Shown in pieces: positions 24,574 through 34,072 of a stretch of 64,000 nucleotides of DNA. Numbering within the stretch: the stretch's first letter is position 1; every line of letters begins with the position of its first letter. A model generated the notes under the pieces. It was not told the origin of the DNA, did no database searches, and was given only the letters and a program-made list of their open reading frames with translations. This DNA is from Chromatiales bacterium. Lineage in GTDB: Bacteria; Pseudomonadota; Gammaproteobacteria; Steroidobacterales; GCA-2729495. The position numbers and the translations under genes are program-made. The DNA lies in contig JACKNI010000003.1 in the NCBI GenBank assembly GCA_024234935.1, positions 186,001-250,000 on the forward strand. The letters run 5' to 3'.

Positions 24574-25641
24574 TCACCGGCGCTCCGGATCATCCCCGAC
24601 CAGCTGCCAGGTCACCGGCGAACCCCGCTGCGCATCGATCCGTGCATGGCGGCCGACGATGGCGCCGATGCAGTCCGGCGGCAGGCCAAAGCCGGGACGG
24701 ATACTGCGCACATGCTCCGGCGTGATCAATTCACCCTTGCGCAGGTCCTTGACCACATAGAGCGAGCGGCGAAACTTCGCGTTACCCTGCTCGGACGACT
24801 GCCGGTCATAACTGACCTTGCCGAGTGCGGTCCATGCAGTGTGCGCGTCGGCAACCAGGCTGGCCAGTTCGGCCGGTTCCAGCGAGAAGCTGTCGTCCGG
24901 ACCACCGCCGGCCCGATCCAGCGTTACGTGCTTCTCGATCACGCAGCCGCCCAGCGCCACCGAGGCCAGGGCGGTGACATTGCTGATCGTGTGGTCAGAC
25001 AGACCCGTCAGCACACCGAAGCGCTGCGCGATATCGACCATCGTTTTCAGGTTGTATTCCCCGGCCGGTGCCGGATATCCGCTCACACAGCGGAGCACGA
25101 TGGGGTTGGCGCACCCCCCTTCGCGTGCGGCATCTATCGCCGCACCGATCTCCTCCAGGCCAGCCATGCCGGTGGACATGATCAGCGGCTTGCCGGTACT
25201 TGCCACACGGCGGATGAGGGGCAGGTCGATGATTTCGAAGGAGGCAATCTTGTAGGCCGGCGCACCAAGCTGTTCGAGCAGGTCCACGGCGGTGGCATCG
25301 AAGGGTGAACTGAAAATGGCAATACCGAGTTCACGGGCCCTGGCAAACAGCGGCTCGTGCCATTCCCAGGGCATCTGTGCCCACTGATACAGTTCGAACA
25401 GGGTACGGCCATCCCAGAGACCACCGTGTACCTGGAAGTCCTCGCTGTCATGGTCGATGGTGATCGTGTCGGCGCGGTAGGTCTGCAGCTTGACGGCATC
25501 TGCCCCGGCATCTTTTGCCGCCTGAATGATCTGCAGGGCACGACCGATGTCGCCATTGTGATTGGCCGACAGCTCGGCGATCACATATGGCGGACAGCCG
25601 TCACCGATCTCGCGTCCGTTGATTTGCACGGTTCTTTTCAT
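24574..25641 (-). CDS. pseI: Pseudaminic acid synthase
   Basis: A 355-residue NeuB-family enzyme that condenses 2,4-diacetamido-2,4,6-trideoxy-L-altrose with phosphoenolpyruvate. The barrel has IAELSANHNGDIGRAL, KLQTYRADTITID, SSPFDATAVDLLEQL and YKIASFEIIDLPLI; the C-terminal antifreeze-like SAF domain has RRSLYVVKDLRKGELIT and SIRPGFGLPPD. The YRADTITID and SIRPGFGL forms favour PseI over NeuB or LegI. It overlaps the PseG-fusion gene by 4 bases and is the last gene of the pseBCFGI run. Confidence 0.9.
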   Translation of the reverse strand: MKRTVQINGREIGDGCPPYVIAELSANHNGDIGRALQIIQAAKDAGADAVKLQTYRADTITIDHDSEDFQVHGGLWDGRTLFELYQWAQMPWEWHEPLFARARELGIAIFSSPFDATAVDLLEQLGAPAYKIASFEIIDLPLIRRVASTGKPLIMSTGMAGLEEIGAAIDAAREGGCANPIVLRCVSGYPAPAGEYNLKTMVDIAQRFGVLTGLSDHTISNVTALASVALGGCVIEKHVTLDRAGGGPDDSFSLEPAELASLVADAHTAWTALGKVSYDRQSSEQGNAKFRRSLYVVKDLRKGELITPEHVRSIRPGFGLPPDCIGAIVGRHARIDAQRGSPVTWQLVGDDPERR

Positions 25642-27116
25642 TGGCGTCGTGGCAGTACGAATTCCGTATCAGATGCACGCTGATAACCCGCTGCGGCAAA
25701 CAGCCTGAGCGAGGCGGCATTGCCCGGCAGCACCGTCGCATGGATTGTAAGCTCCTGGTGCAGCTCGCCGAGGAGATTGAGTGCAATCAGGCCGAGCCCC
25801 TGGCCATGCAACGCGGGTGCCAGATAGATCGACACCTCATATTCACCCGGAAGCTGCCGGTCCAGACGCACCACCCCGGCCGGTTCACCTGACTTGCAGA
25901 TCATGTAGAAATAGCAGAAAGGATCACGCAACCTGGCACGCATCCAGCTGTAGTGCCCGTCCCGGTCCGGCACCTGCGGATTGCGCGCATGGCGCCGGAT
26001 CTCCGGCATCTGCTGCCATCGATAGACCTGGGCGATATCCGCCTCGCCGGCCACGGCAAGCCATATGCTGCAACCGTCCCGGCTCAGCGCGGGGAGGATT
26101 CGCTGTACGACGCGGCGGCAGCCGAGACCGGCGCTCACCGCCAGATTGGCATGGACGTAGTCCGGCCAGTGACTGCGGAGACGGTTCAGCGCAGTCGGCA
26201 GCCCGGTGTCCAGCGCTTCCCGTCCGATCGCGATGGCCGCATGTGCGTCCTGCATGGCCACTGCCACATCCGCCTGGTTGGCCGCGAATGGCACCAGCAC
26301 AGAAGGCAAACCGAGTACCGCGCGCTCCCAGGTGGTCGAGCCCGGCGCGCCGATGGCCAGCGTGCAGCGACTCATGAGGCCGGCCATGTCTTCGACAAAG
26401 TCGTGCAGCACAAAGCGTCCGTCCAGCTCGCTGACGCGCTTTTGTATCGAGGCGAAATGCGGTGCCGCGGCCGACAGGACCAGGTCGATGCGGCCGATCC
26501 AGTCGCAGGCTGAAGTTGCCAGCACCTCCAACACCGACGCGGTGACATTCAGCGCGTCATAGCCGCCCATGCTGACCAGCAGGCGATGTTCCTGCGGCAC
26601 AACGCTGCGATCCAGCTGTTCGCGAAGCCGGTAGTAGACCGGCTGCAGCAGTGCATATTCACTGCCGGCAAGCACTCCGGCAACCTGCCCGTGACTGTAG
26701 GCCGAGGCGGGCCGGCCGAGCGTCTGGTCGATGACCAGACTCGCGATGTGCTGCCGGCAAAGGTCGTCGATGACGATCAGCTGACTGCAATGCCCGGTTA
26801 CGGCCTTCTCCCACTCCGGGCCCAGTTCGTAGTGATCGACCACCACGATATCTGCAGGACCGGACAGGGCGGCAAGAAATTCGGCCGCGTCGTCGACCGC
26901 CCCGGGCGACCCCGCACCGGCAGCACCGGCTGCGGGCAGCTGGCTGACTGCGAAGTTGCGCGCCTCGATCCTGTCGCACAGGTGGCCAGGCAGTTCACGG
27001 CACAGGAAGTGGCAGTCGGCGCCGCGCGCGGCAAGCGCATCCGCGAGCGCCAGACAGCGCATCACATGGCCGGCACCGATCTCGATCGAGGCATCCGCCC
27101 GGAACGCGACACGCAT
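25638..27116 (-). CDS. pseG: PseG hydrolase fused to a GNAT acetyltransferase (PseG-PseH-like)
   Basis: A 492-residue fusion. Residues 1-340 are PseG, the GT-B-like hydrolase that removes UDP from UDP-2,4-diacetamido-2,4,6-trideoxy-L-altrose: it begins RVAFRADASIEIGAGHVMRCLALADAL in the usual way, has VVDHYELG and closes with AIGAPGSTTWERAVLGLPSVLVPFA as separate blocks. Residues 345-492 form a GNAT domain with VSIYLAPALHGQGLGLIALNLL as the acetyl-CoA loop, in the position expected for PseH, the N-acetyltransferase acting just before PseG. No separate pseH is seen, so the fusion probably supplies both consecutive steps. The ATG shares one base with the pseF stop (TGATG). Confidence 0.85.
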   Translation of the reverse strand: MRVAFRADASIEIGAGHVMRCLALADALAARGADCHFLCRELPGHLCDRIEARNFAVSQLPAAGAAGAGSPGAVDDAAEFLAALSGPADIVVVDHYELGPEWEKAVTGHCSQLIVIDDLCRQHIASLVIDQTLGRPASAYSHGQVAGVLAGSEYALLQPVYYRLREQLDRSVVPQEHRLLVSMGGYDALNVTASVLEVLATSACDWIGRIDLVLSAAAPHFASIQKRVSELDGRFVLHDFVEDMAGLMSRCTLAIGAPGSTTWERAVLGLPSVLVPFAANQADVAVAMQDAHAAIAIGREALDTGLPTALNRLRSHWPDYVHANLAVSAGLGCRRVVQRILPALSRDGCSIWLAVAGEADIAQVYRWQQMPEIRRHARNPQVPDRDGHYSWMRARLRDPFCYFYMICKSGEPAGVVRLDRQLPGEYEVSIYLAPALHGQGLGLIALNLLGELHQELTIHATVLPGNAASLRLFAAAGYQRASDTEFVLPRRQ

Positions 27117-27811
27117 CAGGATTGCGCGGCCAGCACCTTGAATGCCAGCTCCGCCACGGCCCAGTCTTCCGGGGTATCGATATCGTGTACCCGCCGGCGC
27201 GGCAGGAGGATCGCCGCCGAGTGGTTCGCAAAGACCGGTCGCTCGGCGAGCCAGGCATCGGCCGTGCCCCAGTAGAACTGTCCGGCGTCGTGATAGCAGG
27301 GCTGCAGATCCTGCGAGCGCGTCTTGAGGTGTTCAGGCTGCAGCATCTCGATTGCGCCGCCGGCGGTCAGGCGAAAGGCGCGCTGCACCGGAAAGGCAAA
27401 ATCCGTCGCACTGAAGACATAGTCGAGCCCATCCGTCGCCATCAGCCTGGTCAGGCCCGCGGAGAGATCCTCCACACGCATGAACGGCGCTGTCGGATAG
27501 ATGCAGCACACGGCGCTGAAAACCTGTCCGTCCGCCTGCAGCGCCTCCACCGCGTGACGCATCACCTGGCCCGTGGTCGCCATATCGTCGGCAATGGCTG
27601 CGGGACGGACAAACGGCAGCTCGGCGCCATGCTGGCGGGCGACGCTGGCGATCTCCTCGTCATCCGTCGAAACGATGATGCGGTCGAACAATCCACTGCG
27701 CGTCGCCGTTTCCATCGACCAGGCGATCATCGGCTTGCCGCAGAACTCGCGGATGTTCTTGCGCGGTATCCGCTTGCTGCCGCCCCGCGCCGGTATCACG
27801 GCAAGCTTCAT
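27116..27811 (-). CDS. pseF: Pseudaminic acid cytidylyltransferase
   Basis: A 231-residue CMP-sugar synthetase that activates pseudaminic acid with CTP. The N-terminal nucleotide-binding loop is VIPARGGSKRIPRKNIREFCGKP in two overlapping blocks, followed by IIVSTDDEEIASVA and CCIYPTAPFM. Size and motifs match PseF. It overlaps pseC by 4 bases and leads directly into the PseG fusion. Its product, CMP-pseudaminic acid, is the donor for the transferase, which may be the protein at 23474-24565. Confidence 0.9.
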   Translation of the reverse strand: MKLAVIPARGGSKRIPRKNIREFCGKPMIAWSMETATRSGLFDRIIVSTDDEEIASVARQHGAELPFVRPAAIADDMATTGQVMRHAVEALQADGQVFSAVCCIYPTAPFMRVEDLSAGLTRLMATDGLDYVFSATDFAFPVQRAFRLTAGGAIEMLQPEHLKTRSQDLQPCYHDAGQFYWGTADAWLAERPVFANHSAAILLPRRRVHDIDTPEDWAVAELAFKVLAAQS

Positions 27812-28968
27812 TCGAGCGCCGCTCCCAACACCTCCACCACCCGATCCTGTTGCGCGTCGGTCATGTGATGAAACATCGGCAGGCTGATCGCCTGCTCGTA
27901 ATACCGATCCGCTTCGGGCCAGCTGCCGGTCAACTGCTGTGTTTCGACGAAGTACGGCTGCGTGTGCAGGGGAATGTAGTGCAGGTTGACACCGATGCCA
28001 CCGGCGCGCAGCGCACTGAACACCTCCCGGTGTCCGGCCACACCCCGGGCATCGGCCAGGCGGATCACATACAGATGACGCGACGAGTAGGTATCCGGAT
28101 GTTGCCAGGGCACCGTCACGGGCAGCTTCGCGAGCAGCCGGTCGTAGCGCTCAGCCAGGCGATTGCGCGCAGCCACCCATGCCTCCAGATGCGCGATCTG
28201 ACTGAGGCCCAGGGCTGCCTGCAGGTCTGTCATGCGGTAATTGAAGCCCAGGTCTATCTGCTGGTAGTACCACGGACCATCTGCCGCATGAGTCATCCGT
28301 GCCGGTTCACGGGTAATGCCGTGGCTGCGCAACAGTGCCATTTTCTCCGCCAGCGCAGCGTTGTTCGTCATGGCCGCGCCTCCCTCACCGGTGGTGATGA
28401 TCTTCACCGGATGAAAGCTGAACACCGTGATGTCGCTGTAGCGGCAGGCGCCTACCGGCTGGTCCTCATACCGCGCACCGACCGCATGCGAAGCGTCTTC
28501 GATGATCGAAAAACCGTACTCGCGTGACAGGGCGCTGATCGCGGCCATATCGCAGGATTGCCCGCACAGATGGACGGGGATCACGACTTTCGGCAGGCGC
28601 CCTCCGGCGTCGCGCACGGATTTCAGCCGGGCGGCGAGTGCCACCGGGCTCATGTTCCAGGTACGCGGATCGATATCGATGAAATCCACCTTCGCCCCGC
28701 AGTACAGGGCGCAGTTGGCCGATGCCACAAAGGTGATATCGCTGGTCCAGACCAGGTCGCCGGCCTGCACGTCGAGCGCCCGGCAGGCGACATGCAGCGC
28801 TGCCGTCGCAGAACTCGTCACGACTGAATGGCGCGCACCAGTCACCGCACAGAGCGCCTGCTCGAAGGCTGGCACCTTCGGACCCTGGGTCAGAAAATCG
28901 GACCTGAGCACCTCGACGACCGCATCGATATCGGCCGCCGAGATTTCCTGCCTGCCGTAGGGAATCAC
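27808..28968 (-). CDS. pseC: UDP-4-amino-4,6-dideoxy-N-acetyl-L-altrosamine transaminase
   Basis: A 386-residue PLP-dependent aminotransferase of the DegT/DnrJ/EryC1 family. It has VTSSATAALHVACRALDV for cofactor phosphate binding, IIEDASHAVGARY, and the Schiff-base lysine in VFSFHPVKIITTGEGG. Length and N-terminus (IPYGRQEISAADIDAV) match PseC, which aminates the keto sugar made by PseB using glutamate. It overlaps pseB and pseF by 4 bases each. Confidence 0.92.
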   Translation of the reverse strand: MIPYGRQEISAADIDAVVEVLRSDFLTQGPKVPAFEQALCAVTGARHSVVTSSATAALHVACRALDVQAGDLVWTSDITFVASANCALYCGAKVDFIDIDPRTWNMSPVALAARLKSVRDAGGRLPKVVIPVHLCGQSCDMAAISALSREYGFSIIEDASHAVGARYEDQPVGACRYSDITVFSFHPVKIITTGEGGAAMTNNAALAEKMALLRSHGITREPARMTHAADGPWYYQQIDLGFNYRMTDLQAALGLSQIAHLEAWVAARNRLAERYDRLLAKLPVTVPWQHPDTYSSRHLYVIRLADARGVAGHREVFSALRAGGIGVNLHYIPLHTQPYFVETQQLTGSWPEADRYYEQAISLPMFHHMTDAQQDRVVEVLGAALE

Positions 28969-29966
28969 AGATCAGCCTGCCGGTCGAACTCGCGGATCTC
29001 CGGCACCGAGAGAAAATGCGGATTGTCACCCGAGTGGTACTGGAAGCCCTGTGCGACAGGCACGCCGGTCTCGCCGAGACCGTTGACCGTATAGTCACAG
29101 TTGTCGTGATGAAACTGGATGGTCGGACGCAGCACGTAGTGATCCTCGAACTCGAGGGTCAGGTGTGAATCATCCGCCGGGCACATGATCTCGTGCAGCT
29201 TCTCGCCCGGACGGATGCCCACGATCTTCGTCGGCAGCCCCGGCGCATAGGCCTGCGCGAGGTCCATGATGCGCACCGAAGGAATCCGGGGCACGAAGAT
29301 CTCTCCGCCCTGCATGCGTTCGAAGTTGCGGAGCACGAAATCAACGCCCTGGCGCAGGGTGATCCAGAAGCGGGTCATTTCGGCATGGGTAATCGGCAGA
29401 TGATCCGCGCCTTCCGCCACCAGCTGCCTGAAAAACGGCACCACCGAGCCGCGTGATCCCACGACGTTGCCATAGCGGACCACCGAAAAACGGGTGCGCG
29501 ACTTGCCAACCATGTTGTTCGCAGCAACGAACAGCTTGTCGGAAGCCAGCTTGGTCGCCCCATAGAGATTGATGGGGTTGGCAGCCTTGTCGGTAGACAG
29601 GGCGATGACCTTCGCCACATTGTTCCGGATCGCGGCACGGATGACGTTCTCGGCGCCGTGTATGTTGGTCTTGATGCATTCCATCGGATTGTATTCAGCT
29701 GCCGGCACCTGCTTGAGCGCAGCAGCGTGAATCACGAAGTCGATGTCGTGCATGGCCTGGTTGAGACGGTCAGCATCCCGTACATCGCCGATGAAGTAGC
29801 GCATGCAGGGATCGTTGAACACCCGCTGCATCTCGAACTGCTTGAGTTCGTCGCGCGAAAAGATGACGAGTCGCCTCGGCTTGTAGCGCTCGAGGATCGT
29901 GCGGGTGTATTTCTTCCCGAATGAGCCGGTACCACCGGTAATCAGTATCGCTTTGTCGTTAAACAT
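28965..29966 (-). CDS. pseB: UDP-N-acetylglucosamine 4,6-dehydratase (inverting)
   Basis: A 333-residue short-chain dehydrogenase/reductase-type enzyme, first step of pseudaminic acid synthesis. The ATG at 29966 gives MFNDKAILITGGTGSFGKKY, the NADP-binding loop, and has a GGGAA ribosome site. The catalytic region reads ALSTDKAANPINLYGATK, with the TDK and YxxxK residues of inverting 5-epimerising dehydratases such as PseB/FlaA1. First gene of the pseBCFG-I run; its promoter lies in the 171-base space shared with the Wzi-like gene. Confidence 0.93.
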   Translation of the reverse strand: MFNDKAILITGGTGSFGKKYTRTILERYKPRRLVIFSRDELKQFEMQRVFNDPCMRYFIGDVRDADRLNQAMHDIDFVIHAAALKQVPAAEYNPMECIKTNIHGAENVIRAAIRNNVAKVIALSTDKAANPINLYGATKLASDKLFVAANNMVGKSRTRFSVVRYGNVVGSRGSVVPFFRQLVAEGADHLPITHAEMTRFWITLRQGVDFVLRNFERMQGGEIFVPRIPSVRIMDLAQAYAPGLPTKIVGIRPGEKLHEIMCPADDSHLTLEFEDHYVLRPTIQFHHDNCDYTVNGLGETGVPVAQGFQYHSGDNPHFLSVPEIREFDRQADL

Positions 29967-30137
29967 GAGGTTCCCGGGTAACCGCAACCAGTTTCAGGCG
30001 CCATGCGATCAGGCTTGCATTATCTACCGGGCCGCGCAACCATTAAAGCAATCTTGCGACGAGGTTCCGTGTTGAGCCGCAAATTCCCCTGTGGCTCATG
30101 GTTCGTCGGGTTTTTTTCCCTGCTCAAGGTTGCATGC

Positions 30138-31646
30138 ATGGGCGATTCCGCTGACAAGCGCTGGCTGATATTCCTCATCCTGTCCGGCATCACCGCAACC
30201 GCCAGCGCCGAACCGTGGATCGACACCTCGGACATCGCGCTCCGCACTGAAATCCAGTACCTCGCCGACCGCGGCGTGATCAAGGCGCCAGTCACCACCT
30301 GGCCGCTGATGTGGGCGGCCATCGAACCGGATCTGCATGCGGCCGATGTCAGCCAGCTGGACGCGGCAGGACTCAATGCCTGGCAGGACATCATGCGGCA
30401 TCTCGATTTCTCGAAACGATCCATCAGCTCGGCCAGCGTCACGGTCGCGAACGACGACAACCGCTTTGCCGGTTTCGGTGACGAATACCGCGACAAGAAC
30501 ACGGTGGCCCTGAGCTACAGCACGATGGGCGACCGGTGGGCGCTCAAGCTCAAGCCGGGCTGGACGGCTGACCCGGAGGACAATGATGAATACCGGCTGG
30601 ATGAAAGCTACCTGGCCGGGACGCTGGGCAACTGGGTGGTATCGGCCGGACTGCAGGACCGCTGGTGGGCGCCAGGCTGGGACACCAACCTGAGCCTGAC
30701 CAGCAACGCACGACCGATGCTGGCGCTTGCACTCACGCGCAAGGACGCGAGCCCGTTCAGGCTGCCGTTCACCGACGATTACCAGATCCCCTGGACGGTC
30801 ACCACGTTCATGGGGCACATGAGTACTGATCGTGCTGTCCCGAACGCACTCCTGTGGGGCTTCCGCCTGAACTTCAAGCCGCATCCCCGCCTGGAAGTCG
30901 GCGTCACGCGCCTGGCGCAATGGGCCGGTGATGGCCGGCCGCATGGTTTTGACACCTTCTGGAATGTTCTGACCGGGCGCGACAACTGCGGCAACAGCGG
31001 CCTCGACTGCACGGACAACAACGAACCCGGGAACCAGCAGGCCGGTTACGACCTGCGACTGTCCGTACCCGTCGCAGGACACAACTTCGGCATCTACTAC
31101 CAGTCATTTGCCGAAGACGGCAGTCAAAGCAGCACCAAGTTCTGGACCAAGGCACGTCCGCAGGTCGGCGTGGACACCACCGTCACCATCATGGACACAC
31201 CTCTCCTGATGTTCCTCGAGTACACCGACAGCCTGAATTACTGCGGCAATGGCGAACAGCTGGGCATTGCCGATTGCTATTACGAACACCATATCTATCG
31301 CACCGGAATGCGTTACCAGGGTCGCAATATCGGCAATCTCTACGATAACGATGCCGCCACGGTGGTCTTTGGCATGATTGCGCAGATGCGCAACGACGCC
31401 AGCTGGCAATGGTCGCTGCGCTATGCCCACCTGAACCGCGACAACAGCGACGCATATCCGGGTGAACCCGACGGCAACACGGTCACGGAAATTGCCGAGG
31501 ACCTGCTGATGCTGTCCGGGAAATATCAACGCATCTTCGGCCGCTGGAAGATCGGTGCGGGTGGCAGCGCCAGCCATTCAACCTTCCGCGATCAGTCCGG
31601 CGACGATGACTACAGGGCTTTTCTCGACCTGGAATACCTGCTGTAG
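30138..31646 (+). CDS. Wzi-like capsule-assembly outer-membrane protein
   Basis: A 502-residue exported beta-barrel. The ATG at 30138 was chosen because it gives a signal peptide (KRWLIFLILSGITATASA) and has AAGG upstream; the open frame extends back to 30003. The mature start PWIDTSDIALRTEIQYLADRG in pieces is the family N-terminal domain, followed by DESYLAGTLGNWVVSAGLQDRWWAPGW and alternating strands to an aromatic-hydrophobic end (FLDLEYLL). Wzi anchors capsule polysaccharide on the cell surface; relatives also occur in non-capsulated bacteria with exopolysaccharide. It is divergent from pseB. The TAG stop lies inside a REP palindrome. Confidence 0.83.
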   Translation: MGDSADKRWLIFLILSGITATASAEPWIDTSDIALRTEIQYLADRGVIKAPVTTWPLMWAAIEPDLHAADVSQLDAAGLNAWQDIMRHLDFSKRSISSASVTVANDDNRFAGFGDEYRDKNTVALSYSTMGDRWALKLKPGWTADPEDNDEYRLDESYLAGTLGNWVVSAGLQDRWWAPGWDTNLSLTSNARPMLALALTRKDASPFRLPFTDDYQIPWTVTTFMGHMSTDRAVPNALLWGFRLNFKPHPRLEVGVTRLAQWAGDGRPHGFDTFWNVLTGRDNCGNSGLDCTDNNEPGNQQAGYDLRLSVPVAGHNFGIYYQSFAEDGSQSSTKFWTKARPQVGVDTTVTIMDTPLLMFLEYTDSLNYCGNGEQLGIADCYYEHHIYRTGMRYQGRNIGNLYDNDAATVVFGMIAQMRNDASWQWSLRYAHLNRDNSDAYPGEPDGNTVTEIAEDLLMLSGKYQRIFGRWKIGAGGSASHSTFRDQSGDDDYRAFLDLEYLL

Positions 31647-31702
31647 GAGCGGCTTCAGCCGCGATTGATGGCCGGAAGCATCGCGGCTGAAGCCGCTCCT
31701 AC
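31643..31702. repeat. REP-type palindrome between convergent genes
   Basis: A 60-bp inverted repeat with arms of about 23 bp beginning GTAGGAGCGGCTTCAGC and a 14-base loop. Sequence and layout match Pseudomonas-type REP elements. The outer GTAG bases of the two arms supply the TAG stops of both flanking genes: the Wzi-like gene at 31644-31646 on plus and the RND transporter at 31699-31701 on minus. It may terminate or stabilise transcripts from both sides. A second copy is at 54842-54899. Confidence 0.88.
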
Positions 31703-34071
31703 GGATGGCTGCCGTTGGCCCCGCGTTCGTTTGCAGTCCCCATGATGAACTTCGGCTTGAAGATCTCGACCCATGCGGGCACCAGGAACATCGCGGAACA
31801 GGCGTTCAGGACCAGCATGATGATCAGCAGGCGTGCCGAGTCTGCCTGGAAGCGCAGCTCGGAAATGAACACCCACATGATGATGCCGCCAATCAGGGTG
31901 GTTGCCGTAAAGGCGATCGCGACACCGGTCGTGCTCACTGCGCGTTTTACCGCTTCCTGCAGGTCGGTCGCACCATGCATCTCTTCCTTGATGCGGTCCA
32001 TCATGTAGATGGCATAGTCCACGCCCAGACCGATACCCACCGCGATCATCGGCACGGTGTTCACGTTCAGGCCCATGTCGAGCAGACCCATGCAGGCATA
32101 GGTCAGGGTCGTGGCAAAGCCCATCGAGACCAGCATCATCACGCCTGAATGTATCGATCCGTAAAACCAGAAGGTAAACATCAGGATCAGCACCAGCACC
32201 GCCGGCACGACAACCAGGTTGGTATCGAAGGCTTCCTCGTTGATCGCCGCTGTCACGCCGACCGGGCCACCGGCCAGATCGATATGCAGGCCGGGGATCT
32301 TGTTGCCGACCTCGTCTCGCCATTGCTTGACCATGTGGATCGCACGACGGATGGTCTCGCCGGTATGGTCCTTGTAGTAGAAGACCATGTTCGCGAGCTG
32401 CTCGTCGGTATCCAGATACTCGAGCAGTGCGCCCGGAACCGGCGCCGACATCATGTACATGAACATCAGGCCGCCGACATCACTGGCGCGGTTCGGCACC
32501 ACGGCCCAGCGCGGATCATCGTTGCGCGTCATCTGGTTTACCTGGATCACCAGGTTGTTCAGCCCCTTCGCGCCACCCATGGTGGGGTCGAGCAGCATGT
32601 AGTTCTGGAAATCCGCCAGCGCCTTGATCACTTCCGGGCGCTTGAGACCACCCTTCTCGTCGGTACGCGCGATGATGAACAGCTCTTCCGAACCCGGAAA
32701 CCGGTCATTGATCGCCTTCGATGACACGTTGAAATCGTGATCGCGATAAAGCAGCGGTGAACCCGGCTCCGGCTCGCCGATCTGCACCCTGAAACTCAGC
32801 GCGGTCGCAACCAGCACGATGCACAGGGTCACCCACAGCACGGCCTTCGCGCGCTCGCGCGTGCCGACGACGAGCGCCAGCTTGGGGAATACGTCGCGAA
32901 TGATGGTGCGTTTGATGCTGATGTTTTTCGGCTTGGGCAGGATCGCCAGCAGCATCGGCAGGGTCACGAGCACCGTCACGACCATGCTCACCGCCCAGAA
33001 CGAGGCGTAGATCGCCATCTTGTCGTTGATCGGCACCGAACCGAGACCGATCAGGAAAAGTGCGGCGGCATCGGCCACGATGGCCAGTGCGCCCGGACGG
33101 AACAGCGCATTGAAGGTATTGCGGGCGGCCAGCTGCCTGTCATCAGTACGCGCCAGCTCGAGAAAGTAGCGCTCCACTTTCTGTATGCCATGTGACAGGG
33201 CGCGCGCCGAGATCAGGAACGGCACCACCAGCATCAGCGGGTCGAGGTTGTAGCCGAGCACGCCCATGAAGCCGACGCCCCAGATGCTGGTCAGCGCCAT
33301 GCCGAACAGTGGCAGCAGGATGCCGTAGAGCCGCCGTGTGTAGACGATCAGGATCGCCAGCACGATGACCACGGTATAGAGAAAGATCTGCAGGATCTGC
33401 ACGCTGTAGGAGTCAACCCAGCCCACCAGCACCGGATTGCCGGTGGCGTAAATGCGCACGCCGGGCGCCGCTTCCTTGAGACGGATCGCCTGCAGCTCTT
33501 CGAAGATCTTGCCGTAGTCGAGCGCGCCCTCGTTGAGGGTGCCCTTGATGATCGCGGCCTTGAGATCGGGTGAGACGAGCAGGCCGAATACGCGCGGGCT
33601 GGCCACCACATCGCGTTGCATGCCGGCCAGCTCGTCCGGCGAGTAATCGCCATATTGCGGATCGTAGTAGGTCTTCGAACGGATGTTGCCATCCGGTGTC
33701 AGCGAGATCTTGCGTGTATTGCGGTGGGTGAGACTGGTCACCAGGTTGTGATTGATGCTGGTGAGCTTGTCCATGCCCTCCGTGATGCGATGAATGCGCG
33801 ACAGCGTCTCGTTGGTGAATACCGTTCCTTCATCCACTTCCACCGCCATCGTGATGATGTTGGCGCCGCCGAAGGTATCGCGGATAGAGTTGTGGAGCTT
33901 GATGTAGGGATGCTGTTGCGGCAGCAGGTCGGCAAAATCCGACAGCATGCGCACAGTCGGGATATGCCAGGCAAACCATGCCGTGATCAGCATGACGATC
34001 AGCAGCACCAGCTTGCGGTGATCGAACAGCGCATTGCCGAAGCGCGGGAAAAAGCCCTGGGGTTCGCTCAT
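31699..34071 (-). CDS. RND-superfamily transporter, MMPL/hopanoid-exporter type
   Basis: A 790-residue inner-membrane protein with 12 predicted spans in two repeated halves, each with a span, a large periplasmic loop, then five spans. The ATG at 34071 (MSEPQGFFPRFGNALFDHRKL) was chosen over the longer frame that overlaps the YCF48 gene. The MMPL/SecDF motif GIGLGVDYAIYMMDRI lies in the second half and an RALSHGIQKVERY equivalent in the first. No separate adaptor or outer-membrane partner of the tripartite type is present; instead YCF48, DUF1302 and DUF1329 proteins lie next door. It probably exports a lipid or hydrophobic compound. Its stop codon is part of the REP element. Confidence 0.85.
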   Translation of the reverse strand: MSEPQGFFPRFGNALFDHRKLVLLIVMLITAWFAWHIPTVRMLSDFADLLPQQHPYIKLHNSIRDTFGGANIITMAVEVDEGTVFTNETLSRIHRITEGMDKLTSINHNLVTSLTHRNTRKISLTPDGNIRSKTYYDPQYGDYSPDELAGMQRDVVASPRVFGLLVSPDLKAAIIKGTLNEGALDYGKIFEELQAIRLKEAAPGVRIYATGNPVLVGWVDSYSVQILQIFLYTVVIVLAILIVYTRRLYGILLPLFGMALTSIWGVGFMGVLGYNLDPLMLVVPFLISARALSHGIQKVERYFLELARTDDRQLAARNTFNALFRPGALAIVADAAALFLIGLGSVPINDKMAIYASFWAVSMVVTVLVTLPMLLAILPKPKNISIKRTIIRDVFPKLALVVGTRERAKAVLWVTLCIVLVATALSFRVQIGEPEPGSPLLYRDHDFNVSSKAINDRFPGSEELFIIARTDEKGGLKRPEVIKALADFQNYMLLDPTMGGAKGLNNLVIQVNQMTRNDDPRWAVVPNRASDVGGLMFMYMMSAPVPGALLEYLDTDEQLANMVFYYKDHTGETIRRAIHMVKQWRDEVGNKIPGLHIDLAGGPVGVTAAINEEAFDTNLVVVPAVLVLILMFTFWFYGSIHSGVMMLVSMGFATTLTYACMGLLDMGLNVNTVPMIAVGIGLGVDYAIYMMDRIKEEMHGATDLQEAVKRAVSTTGVAIAFTATTLIGGIIMWVFISELRFQADSARLLIIMLVLNACSAMFLVPAWVEIFKPKFIMGTANERGANGSHP

Positions 34072-34072
34072 C

